This document shows, one piece after another, positions 14,417-21,189 of a stretch of 21,189 nt of DNA. Made by a program: the position numbers and the translations under genes. A model generated the notes under the pieces. That model saw only the letters and a program-made list of their open reading frames with translations. It made no database searches and had not been told where the DNA came from. Source of the stretch: CAWUJT01 sp963922715. Its GTDB lineage: Bacteria > Pseudomonadota > Alphaproteobacteria > Rhodobacterales > Rhodobacteraceae. How positions within the stretch are numbered: position 1 is the stretch's first letter; every line of letters starts with the position of its first letter. The stretch spans positions 1 through 21,189 of the forward strand of contig CAWUJT010000029.1 in assembly GCA_963922715.1 (NCBI GenBank), given 5' to 3'.

Positions 14417-14853
14417 TCTTGCAGGCTATCCACAGCGGCCAACACAGCATCAAAGGGCAGAAGAATAGAAGCGTGACGGTTTTTATAATCGCGCGCGGGC
14501 AACAACACCTCAAGTTCTTGAAACGGGGCGCTCGGAGATGGGCCATCTGCCTTCAGCATGGCGTATAATTCATCCCGCCCCTTTGATAAGGTTGGCCGAT
14601 CAAGCCCAATCACTTCGCGCCCCAAAATCGCTGCGGACGCCTGACCAAGTGCACAGGCCTTCACATCTTGCGCGAAGTCGGCAATCCGGCCTTCTTTCAG
14701 GATAATATCTGCCGTGACTGTCGACCCACATAACGGTGACCGCTTTTTCACGGTGGCCTGAGGCGCCGAAAGGGACCCTAAATATGGAATATCCGCCGCA
14801 AGGGCTAAAATTCGGCCGGAATAGAGTTTAATCATTTCTTTCTCAGCACTCAT
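14401..14853 (-). CDS. SufU/NifU-like iron-sulfur cluster scaffold protein
   Basis: This 150-residue protein has the IscU/SufU/NifU N-terminal fold that receives sulfur and iron for cluster assembly. I start at plus 14853, with GCGAGG upstream; a longer in-frame start exists but adds an unrelated 17 residues. Ligand positions are C42 in SPLCGSTV, C68 in VKACALGQAS and H127 in NRHASILLPF. In SufU the corresponding set is Cys, Asp two residues later, Cys, and a third Cys. Here the Asp is Ser44 and the third Cys is His127. The sequence KACALGQASAA is otherwise typical. No suf or isc genes are adjacent. It is divergent from hisI across 62 bases. A role in cluster assembly or sulfur transfer is likely but the altered ligands leave the cluster type open. 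Confidence 0.85.
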   Translation of the reverse strand: MSAEKEMIKLYSGRILALAADIPYLGSLSAPQATVKKRSPLCGSTVTADIILKEGRIADFAQDVKACALGQASAAILGREVIGLDRPTLSKGRDELYAMLKADGPSPSAPFQELEVLLPARDYKNRHASILLPFDAVLAAVDSLQETTTD

Positions 14854-14915
14854 AGCATCCTCGCTTTCCTTGGGGTAAGTTAAGCACACATGATGCAAAA
14901 GCAAAGAGACTGCGC

Positions 14916-15281
14916 ATGCAATTTGATCCTGAACAGCTCAATTTTAATGCCCAAGGCTTGATCCCCGCCATCACGCAAGAGGCCGATACCGGGGAAGTGT
15001 TGATGATGGCCTGGATGAACGCCGCATCCATCGCACAAACCCTGCAGACCAGGCGTGTCACCTATTGGTCGCGGTCACGGCAGGCCTTTTGGATCAAAGG
15101 GGAGACATCAGGACATTACCAAACACTTGTGGAGATGCGTGTGGATTGCGATCAGGATTGCCTTTTGCTTTTGGTCCATCAAACCGGCCCCGCGTGCCAC
15201 ACAAACCGGCGCACGTGCTTTTTCACAGCTGTCAGAGAGGGGCATGAGGTCGAACTCTACGCGCCAGAGACCTCGCCATGA
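14916..15281 (+). CDS. hisI: phosphoribosyl-AMP cyclohydrolase
   Basis: This 121-residue cytosolic enzyme opens the adenine ring of phosphoribosyl-AMP, the third step of histidine synthesis. The metal sites are clear: D77, D79 and D81 in VDCDQDC, and three Cys (C78, C94 and C101) in the second half, matching the zinc-binding set of the family. TYWSRSRQAFWIKGETSGH, near residues 49-67, is the hallmark stretch. This is the monofunctional form, without a fused HisE domain, as is usual in alphaproteobacteria. It starts at ATG 14916 with a weak site (AGAG) and ends 27 bases before edd, which may share its message. Confidence 0.96.
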   Translation: MQFDPEQLNFNAQGLIPAITQEADTGEVLMMAWMNAASIAQTLQTRRVTYWSRSRQAFWIKGETSGHYQTLVEMRVDCDQDCLLLLVHQTGPACHTNRRTCFFTAVREGHEVELYAPETSP

Positions 15282-15308
15282 TAACACCATCCGTTTAGAT
15301 ATTGCAGC

Positions 15309-17114
15309 ATGACACTCGATACACAGATTTCACGCATCACCGATCGCATCATCGAACGCTCCAAAGGTACGCGCAAAACTTATCTTGACCGTATGCGCCG
15401 GGCTGCTGATGATGGGCCGCGTCGGGCACATCTGACCTGTGGCAACCAAGCCCATGCCTATGCGGCCATGGGGGAAGACAAGCAAAGTCTTGTGCAGGCC
15501 CGAAGCCCGAACATAGGCATCGTGACCGCCTATAACGATATGCTGTCCGCCCATCAGCCGTTCCACGACTATCCTGACCGCATCAAGGCCGCAGCGCGTG
15601 CTGTTGGGGCAACGGCACAAGTTGCAGGTGGCGTGCCGGCCATGTGCGATGGCGTCACCCAAGGCCAAACGGGAATGGAGCTTTCGCTGTTTTCAAGGGA
15701 TGTGATTGCGCTTTCTGCTGCCGTCGCCCTGTCCCACAACACGTTTGATGCCGCGCTTTACTTAGGCGTGTGCGATAAAATCGTACCAGGGCTGGTGATT
15801 GCGGCCGCAACATTCGGCTATCTGCCTGGTTTATTTGTCCCGGCTGGGCCGATGACAAGCGGGTTGCCAAACGACAAGAAAGCCGAAGTTCGGCAACGGT
15901 TTGCCGCGGGTGAGATCGGTCGCGGTGAACTGATGGCGGCGGAAATGGCCTCTTATCATGGGCCTGGGACCTGCACCTTCTATGGAACAGCGAATTCGAA
16001 CCAAATGCTGATGGAGTTTATGGGTTTGCATCTTCCAGGGGCGAGTTTTGTCAACCCAAACACGCCGTTGCGGGAAGCTTTGACACAACGCGCCACAGAA
16101 CGCGCCAGCCAAATCACAGCGTTAGGGCGGGATTACTGTCCCATCTGCGATATTCTGGATGAAAAGGCTTTTGTGAATGGCATAGTTGGTTTGATGGCCA
16201 CCGGCGGGTCGACAAATCTTGTGCTGCACCTTGTGGCCATGGCCCGCGCAGCAGGGGTGCAGCTGACACTTGAAGATTTTGCAGAGATTTCAGAGGCCGT
16301 GCCCCTGATGGCGCGCGTTTATCCCAATGGGCTTGCGGATGTGAACCATTTCCATGCGGCCGGTGGGCTGAGTTTTATGATCAGAGAGCTGTTAGAAGCA
16401 GGGCTTCTTCACCATGATGTCAACACCGTTGCAGGTGAAGGGCTACACCTTTATGCGGCCGACCCCATTTTACGCGAGGAGCTCATAGCGTACTGTCCGG
16501 CCTCTAAAGCGTCTCATAATGAAAGGATTTTGCGCTCTGTAAATGTTCCTTTCCAAAGCACAGGAGGTCTGAAATTGCTTCAAGGCAACATTGGGCGCGC
16601 TGTGATGAAGGTATCCGCCGTCGCGCCGGACCTACACATTGTTGAAGCATCTGTACGTGTGTTTGCAAGCCAGGACGCGGTCAAAGCAGCGTTCAAAGCC
16701 GGCGCACTTGACGGCGATGTTGTGATCGTCCTGCGTTACCAAGGCCCCAAAGCCAATGGCATGCCAGAGCTGCACGGCTTGACCCCTGTACTTTCTGTGC
16801 TGTTAGACCGCGGACACCGTGTGGCTTTGGTGACCGATGGGCGGATGTCAGGGGCCAGTGGCAAAGTGCCCGCCGCCATCCATGTCACCCCAGAGGCGCA
16901 AGACGGCGGGTTGATTGCCAAGCTCCAAGATGGGGATCTTCTACGTGTGGATGCCACATCTGGCAGCTTAGAGGTGCTCACCCCCGATGTTGCGAAACGC
17001 GCGGTTGTGAAACCCGAACTGAGCAATAATACCACAGGGATTGGGCGGGAACTCTTTGAGCTCTTCCGCCACTCTGTTGGACCTGCCGACAGCGGCGCTG
17101 GTGTTGTGATCTAA
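15309..17114 (+). CDS. edd: phosphogluconate dehydratase
   Basis: This 601-residue enzyme dehydrates 6-phosphogluconate to 2-keto-3-deoxy-6-phosphogluconate (KDPG) in the Entner-Doudoroff pathway. It belongs to the IlvD/Edd family and has a [4Fe-4S] cluster. The ligands expected are C155 in GVCDK and C222 in GPGTCTFYGTANSNQ, and C113 in AMCDGVTQGQ may be the third. DGRMSGASGKVPAAIHVTPE near residues 512-531 is the C-terminal hallmark. The length matches E. coli Edd (603). The start ATG lacks a strong ribosome binding site. It is followed nine bases later by eda. This pathway is the main route for glucose in roseobacters, so the pair is probably central metabolism. It is distinguished from dihydroxyacid dehydratase by length and by Edd-specific blocks such as HQPFHDYPDRIK. 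Confidence 0.96.
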   Translation: MTLDTQISRITDRIIERSKGTRKTYLDRMRRAADDGPRRAHLTCGNQAHAYAAMGEDKQSLVQARSPNIGIVTAYNDMLSAHQPFHDYPDRIKAAARAVGATAQVAGGVPAMCDGVTQGQTGMELSLFSRDVIALSAAVALSHNTFDAALYLGVCDKIVPGLVIAAATFGYLPGLFVPAGPMTSGLPNDKKAEVRQRFAAGEIGRGELMAAEMASYHGPGTCTFYGTANSNQMLMEFMGLHLPGASFVNPNTPLREALTQRATERASQITALGRDYCPICDILDEKAFVNGIVGLMATGGSTNLVLHLVAMARAAGVQLTLEDFAEISEAVPLMARVYPNGLADVNHFHAAGGLSFMIRELLEAGLLHHDVNTVAGEGLHLYAADPILREELIAYCPASKASHNERILRSVNVPFQSTGGLKLLQGNIGRAVMKVSAVAPDLHIVEASVRVFASQDAVKAAFKAGALDGDVVIVLRYQGPKANGMPELHGLTPVLSVLLDRGHRVALVTDGRMSGASGKVPAAIHVTPEAQDGGLIAKLQDGDLLRVDATSGSLEVLTPDVAKRAVVKPELSNNTTGIGRELFELFRHSVGPADSGAGVVI

Positions 17115-17123
17115 AGGTTTTTC

Positions 17124-17777
17124 ATGTCTACTGGTTCCCATTCCACTCAGATAAAAGCCCTGTTCAAAGGCGTTTCTGTGATCCCTGTCTTACAACTTGA
17201 AGATACGGCAGACGCCCAGCCCCTAGCGCGGGCATTGGTTGCCGCGGGATTACCTGTTTTAGAGGTCACCTTGCGCACGCAAGTGGCTTTGGAGTGCATA
17301 GAGGCTATGGCACACGTCCACGGGGTGATTGTGGGCGCAGGCACCGTGCTAACACCTACACAACTCAGCGCGGCAAAACAGGCTGGCGCGCGCTTTGCTG
17401 TGTCTCCGGGGGCAACGCCGGCTCTGATTACCGCATCTAAAAGCGCAGACTTACCGCTTCTTCCCGGTGCTGCAACCGCCTCTGAGGTTATGGCGCTTCT
17501 TGAACAGGGCTATGACACGCAAAAATTCTTCCCAGCAGAGGCCGCTGGGGGTGTAGAAACTCTCAAAGCCATTGGCGCGCCGATCCCGCAAGTCTCTTTC
17601 TGCCCCACAGGCGGTATAACACCGCAAACGGCGCCCGACTACTTGGCCCTTGAGAATGTGATCTGTGTAGGCGGGTCATGGATCGCGCCCCCTGACCTCC
17701 AAGTTGACAAAGCATGGGATGAGATCGCACGCCGCGCCGAAGCAGTCAAAAATCTCGCGCAGAAAATACAGATGTAA
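17124..17777 (+). CDS. eda: KDPG aldolase (2-keto-3-deoxy-6-phosphogluconate aldolase)
   Basis: This 217-residue class I aldolase splits KDPG to pyruvate and glyceraldehyde 3-phosphate. The active-site residues are visible: E47 and R51 in LEVTLRT, GAGTVLT near 71-77, and the Schiff-base lysine K134 in KFFPAEAAGG. CPTGGI near 169-174 is the phosphate-binding loop. The start ATG has AAAGG six bases upstream. It lies nine bases after edd, so both are one transcript and act in sequence. The gene ends facing rplW, with hairpins between them. Length and motifs are normal. Confidence 0.97.
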   Translation: MSTGSHSTQIKALFKGVSVIPVLQLEDTADAQPLARALVAAGLPVLEVTLRTQVALECIEAMAHVHGVIVGAGTVLTPTQLSAAKQAGARFAVSPGATPALITASKSADLPLLPGAATASEVMALLEQGYDTQKFFPAEAAGGVETLKAIGAPIPQVSFCPTGGITPQTAPDYLALENVICVGGSWIAPPDLQVDKAWDEIARRAEAVKNLAQKIQM

Positions 17778-17780
17778 CGG

Positions 17781-17806
17781 CCTCACTTCTGTGAGGTATT
17801 ATCTTT
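17781..17806 (+). terminator. candidate terminator of edd-eda
   Basis: CCTCAC (17781-17786) pairs with GTGAGG (17791-17796) around TTCT, three bases after the eda stop. It is followed by the U-rich but interrupted TATTATCTTT. A 6-bp stem with a broken U-tract makes a modest terminator. Confidence 0.45.
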
Positions 17807-17820
17807 AACTTTGACGATGC

Positions 17821-17837
17821 GCCTGTCTTCGACAGGC
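17821..17837. other. hairpin downstream of rplW
   Basis: GCCTGTC (17821-17827) pairs perfectly with GACAGGC (17831-17837) across a TTC loop. It lies 10 bases after the rplW stop on the minus strand and 43 bases after eda on the plus strand. Neither side has a U-tract, so it may protect a 3' end or cooperate with Rho rather than terminate by itself. Confidence 0.4.
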
Positions 17838-17847
17838 CAAGGCTCAA

Positions 17848-18144
17848 TCAATGGCCGGTGTAGACGTCGATCGTTTGTCCCTCTTCCAAGGTCACATAGG
17901 CTTTTTTCACGTCTTTGCGCGTGCCAAGCCTGCCACGGAACCGTTTCACCTTTCCTTTGGTGATAACTGTATTCACGGCTTTGACTTTGACATCGAAGAG
18001 GTTTTCAACAGCCTCTTTGATCTGTGGTTTATTGGCGTCAATCGCCACTTCAAAAACAACCGCACCATGTTCAGACGCCATTGTGGCCTTTTCTGTGATA
18101 ATCGGTTTGCGAATGATATCGTAATGTTTGGCTTCTGTCGTCAT
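17848..18144 (-). CDS. rplW: 50S ribosomal protein uL23 (L23)
   Basis: This 98-residue protein lies at the peptide exit tunnel of the large subunit and docks trigger factor and SRP. The family blocks are YDIIRKPIITEKAT near residues 8-21, the VAIDANKPQIKEAVENLF stretch and the basic loop KVKRFRGRLGTRKD near 65-78. The start overlaps the rplD stop as ATGA, and GGAGGCGCGC provides the ribosome binding site. It is the last gene of this ribosomal cluster: the next gene is eda on the opposite strand, not rplB. Full length. Confidence 0.97.
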   Translation of the reverse strand: MTTEAKHYDIIRKPIITEKATMASEHGAVVFEVAIDANKPQIKEAVENLFDVKVKAVNTVITKGKVKRFRGRLGTRKDVKKAYVTLEEGQTIDVYTGH

Positions 18145-18758
18145 TTTAAGCGCGCCTCCAAAGCGTCAACACCGGATTTTGTCAAAACGAGCGTGTCCCG
18201 GCGTAGGATATCATAAACATTCGCGCCTTGGCTGGGCAGGATATCAAGATCCTTGATATTTGCCGCTGCTTTCACAAATCCTTCGCTGATCTCAGGGCCG
18301 TCAATAATCAGCGAGCGTTTCCACCCGAGCTTATCCACTTGTTTGGCCAGCAGGGCTGTTTTCCCCTCAGCCTCGGCGGCATCAATCACAACGATCTGGC
18401 CTGCTTTGGCCTTGGCCGACAGTGCATGGCGGAGCCCGAGCTTACGAAATTTTTTCGTCAGATCATGGGCATGGCTGCGTGGGGTTGGGCCTTTGTAGAC
18501 CCCGCCTTTACGAAAGATCGGCGCGTTGCGATCCCCGTGACGCGCCCCGCCCGAGCCTTTTTGCCGGACGATCTTTTTTGTCGAATAGCTGGTCTCAGAG
18601 CGGGTTTTGACCTTGTGCGTGCCAGCCTGCATCCGCGCGCGTTGCCAACGCACCACACGGTGCAAAATATCGGCGCGCGGCTCTAAGCCGAACACATTTT
18701 CCGTCAAATCGACAGAGCCGATCGCATCGCCGTCAAGATTGATGACATCAAGTTTCAT
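18141..18758 (-). CDS. rplD: 50S ribosomal protein uL4 (L4)
   Basis: This 205-residue large-subunit protein reaches into the exit tunnel with a long loop. The loop is seen near residues 60-95 as KKIVRQKGSGGARHGDRNAP followed by RKGGVYKGPTPRSHAH. The globular part carries TLVLTKSGVDALEARL at the end. In E. coli L4 also represses the S10 operon through its leader. I see no equivalent leader structure here, so that control is not claimed. The gene overlaps the end of rplC by 11 bases, and AGGAGGG about 10 bases before its ATG lies inside rplC. Full length. Confidence 0.97.
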   Translation of the reverse strand: MKLDVINLDGDAIGSVDLTENVFGLEPRADILHRVVRWQRARMQAGTHKVKTRSETSYSTKKIVRQKGSGGARHGDRNAPIFRKGGVYKGPTPRSHAHDLTKKFRKLGLRHALSAKAKAGQIVVIDAAEAEGKTALLAKQVDKLGWKRSLIIDGPEISEGFVKAAANIKDLDILPSQGANVYDILRRDTLVLTKSGVDALEARLK

Positions 18759-19473
18759 CGGTCACACCCTCCTGTGGCGTCGTGCCTTCCGCACCTTCGG
18801 CCTGCTTGAGCGCCGCTGGCAGCGGCAACCCGTCCGGGGCCTTCTTCTTCACAGCATCTTTGATTGTCACCCATCCCCCTTTGGAGCCAGGCACAGCACC
18901 TTTGATCATGATCAAGTCGCGGGCACTGTCCACGCGCACCACTTCAAGATTTTGGGTCGTTACCTGGGCCGCCCCCATGTGTCCGGCCATCTTCTTGCCC
19001 TTAAACACCCGTCCTGGGTCTTGGCACTGACCAGTGGAGCCATGGCTGCGGTGGCTGATCGACACACCGTGAGAGGCGCGCAACCCCCCAAAGTTATGGC
19101 GCTTCATCGCACCTGCGAAGCCTTTCCCGATCGACGTTCCGGTCACATCAACCTTTTGGCCGGATAAGAAATGCTCGGCCGAAATCTCTGCGCCGACATC
19201 AATCATATTTTCAGGCGCAACCCGAAACTCAACCAATTTGCGCTTGGGCTCAATCCCCGCTTTGGCATAGATGCCGCGCAAGGATTTGGAGGTGCGGCTG
19301 ACCTTCGCGACCCCTGCCCCCATTTGCACGGCGGTGTATCCATGTTGGTCTTCAGTGCGCTGGCCTGTGACCTGAACATTGTCGAGATGCAGAACTGTGA
19401 CAGGAACCTGACGTCCATCTTCCAGGAAAAGACGGGTCATCCCAACTTTCTTTGCAAGAACTCCGGTGCGCAT
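18748..19473 (-). CDS. rplC: 50S ribosomal protein uL3 (L3)
   Basis: This 241-residue early-assembly protein lies near the peptidyl transferase centre. It starts MRTGVLAKKVGMTRLF and has the core GQCQDPGRVFKGKKMAGHMG near residues 150-169. The Gln in GQCQDPG matches the site that PrmB methylates in E. coli. The last 35 or so residues, after VKKKAPDGLP, form a poorly conserved acidic tail rich in Gly, Glu and Thr, longer than in E. coli (209 residues). The tail is common in alphaproteobacteria. The start is one base after the rpsJ stop and its ribosome binding site lies in the rpsJ 3' end. Confidence 0.97.
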   Translation of the reverse strand: MRTGVLAKKVGMTRLFLEDGRQVPVTVLHLDNVQVTGQRTEDQHGYTAVQMGAGVAKVSRTSKSLRGIYAKAGIEPKRKLVEFRVAPENMIDVGAEISAEHFLSGQKVDVTGTSIGKGFAGAMKRHNFGGLRASHGVSISHRSHGSTGQCQDPGRVFKGKKMAGHMGAAQVTTQNLEVVRVDSARDLIMIKGAVPGSKGGWVTIKDAVKKKAPDGLPLPAALKQAEGAEGTTPQEGVTDET

Positions 19474-19474
19474 C

Positions 19475-19795
19475 TCACCGGCCTCCCATCACTTGGATGT
19501 CCACAGCAACACCTGCCGCCAGATCGAGCTTCATCAGCGCATCCACCGTTTGTGGGGTTGGGTCCACAATATCGAGCATGCGCTTGTGGGTTCGGATTTC
19601 CCATTGATCGCGGGATTTCTTGTCGATGTGCGGTCCGCGCAGAACTGTGAACTTTTCGATCTTGTTAGGCATCGGGATTGGGCCGCGCACACCTGCCCCT
19701 GTCCGTTTGGCCGTCGATACGATTTCCTTGGTGCTTTCGTCCAGCACGCGGTAATCGAACGCCTTCAATCTTATGCGAATATTTTGGCTCTTCAT
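19475..19795 (-). CDS. rpsJ: 30S ribosomal protein uS10 (S10)
   Basis: This 106-residue small-subunit protein also serves as NusE in transcription antitermination. The family sequence is clear: NIRIRLKAFDYRVLD, GPIPMPNKIEKFTVLRGPH, and DQWEIRTHKRMLDIVDPTP. E. coli S10 has 103 residues. Here the C-terminus ends VDIQVMGGR, a few residues past the usual end, and these codons include the GGGAGG that serves rplC. The ATG at plus 19795 has AGAAAGGCG upstream. It is the first gene of the S10 cluster, about 200 bases after tuf. Confidence 0.97.
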   Translation of the reverse strand: MKSQNIRIRLKAFDYRVLDESTKEIVSTAKRTGAGVRGPIPMPNKIEKFTVLRGPHIDKKSRDQWEIRTHKRMLDIVDPTPQTVDALMKLDLAAGVAVDIQVMGGR

Positions 19796-19860
19796 ACTGA
19801 AAGACGCCTTTCTTTTAGTTTTCCTGTAGAGAGGAGAACAGAGGCGAACCCAAAGCCCTC

Positions 19861-19889
19861 ATCGTACAGACGGATTTACACGATAGCAA
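19861..19889 (-). promoter_or_regulatory. candidate sigma-70 promoter of the rpsJ operon
   Basis: On the minus strand, TTGCTA (plus 19884-19889) and TACGAT (plus 19861-19866) are exactly 17 bases apart. Each matches consensus at four of six positions. A start near plus 19853-19855 gives a leader of about 60 bases before rpsJ. Its presence fits the long tuf-rpsJ gap and suggests the ribosomal genes do not rely only on readthrough from tuf. Confidence 0.5.
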
Positions 19890-19912
19890 ATATCCGATTT
19901 GTAGCCCATTAG

Positions 19913-19944
19913 AAAAAACCACACCAAAAAGCAAGTCGCTTTTT
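19913..19944 (-). terminator. weak candidate terminator after tuf
   Basis: On the minus strand AAAAAGC pairs with GCTTTTT (plus 19926-19932 and 19938-19944) around a five-base loop. Seven bases later a run of six T follows (plus 19913-19918). The stem has only two GC pairs. It is the only hairpin with a U-tract on the side expected for ending a tuf transcript. Confidence 0.35.
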
Positions 19945-19951
19945 CAACAGT

Positions 19952-19983
19952 CAAAGGCCCTTTGTTTAGGGCCTTTGTTTTTT
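19952..19983 (+). terminator. plus-oriented terminator-like hairpin downstream of tuf
   Basis: CAAAGGCCC (19952-19960) pairs perfectly with GGGCCTTTG (19969-19977) over 9 base pairs with an 8-base loop. Six T follow at 19978-19983 on the plus strand. That is a textbook intrinsic terminator for plus-strand transcription, although the adjacent genes are all minus. Read in the tuf direction, it has an A-run before it and no U-tract after it. Confidence 0.6.
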
Positions 19984-19997
19984 GTGGTGTTTGTGTT

Positions 19998-21173
<1,176 letters not shown>

Positions 21174-21189
21174 AATAAAGGCCTCCTTT

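Noticed and set aside
18607..19167. Plus-strand frames opposite the ribosomal protein genes
   Set aside because: The minus strand encodes well-known ribosomal proteins with correct overlaps and binding sites, so plus frames here are incidental.

Overview
The window is an ordinary, gene-dense piece of an alphaproteobacterial chromosome. Protein sequences and gene order (purM-purN-rnd, liv-type transporter, hisI, edd-eda, tuf-rpsJ-rplC-rplD-rplW) point to the family Rhodobacteraceae, most likely a marine roseobacter-group organism of moderate GC content. I cannot name the species from sequence alone. There is no phage, insertion sequence, CRISPR array or obvious island, and I see no clear new defence or mobile system.

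Layout. Positions 1-507 hold two minus-strand tRNA genes, tRNA-Cys(GCA) and a CAU tRNA (probably Ile2), separated by about 350 non-coding bases. A plus-strand run follows: purM-purN (purine synthesis), rnd (RNase D) and a DUF218/YdcF membrane protein, tightly packed with overlapping stops and starts. Next come an 808-residue dimethylglycine/sarcosine dehydrogenase-type flavoprotein (4329-6755) and a MobA/MocA-type nucleotidyltransferase (6782-7360), whose end overlaps that of a convergent periplasmic PQQ-type sugar dehydrogenase (7355-8449, minus).

Positions 8593-14066 are a complete type I branched-chain amino acid-type ABC transporter operon: binding protein, hairpin, LivG, LivF, a small secreted cysteine-rich protein of unknown role, LivH and LivM. 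LivM carries an unusual central insertion with two extra membrane segments. A 94-residue unknown protein follows, convergent with a SufU/NifU-like Fe-S scaffold. The scaffold gene is divergent from hisI, and hisI leads into edd-eda, the two Entner-Doudoroff enzymes.

From 17848 to the right edge, everything is minus strand: tuf (EF-Tu), then an S10-type ribosomal operon with its own promoter (rpsJ, rplC, rplD, rplW). The ribosomal cluster stops after rplW and faces eda. The usual next gene, rplB, is not here, so the S10 operon is split in this genome.

The most useful points for follow-up are the secreted four-cysteine protein inside the liv operon, the enlarged LivM, the altered metal-ligand set of the Fe-S scaffold, the split S10 operon, and a terminator-like hairpin between tuf and rpsJ that is oriented against the genes.
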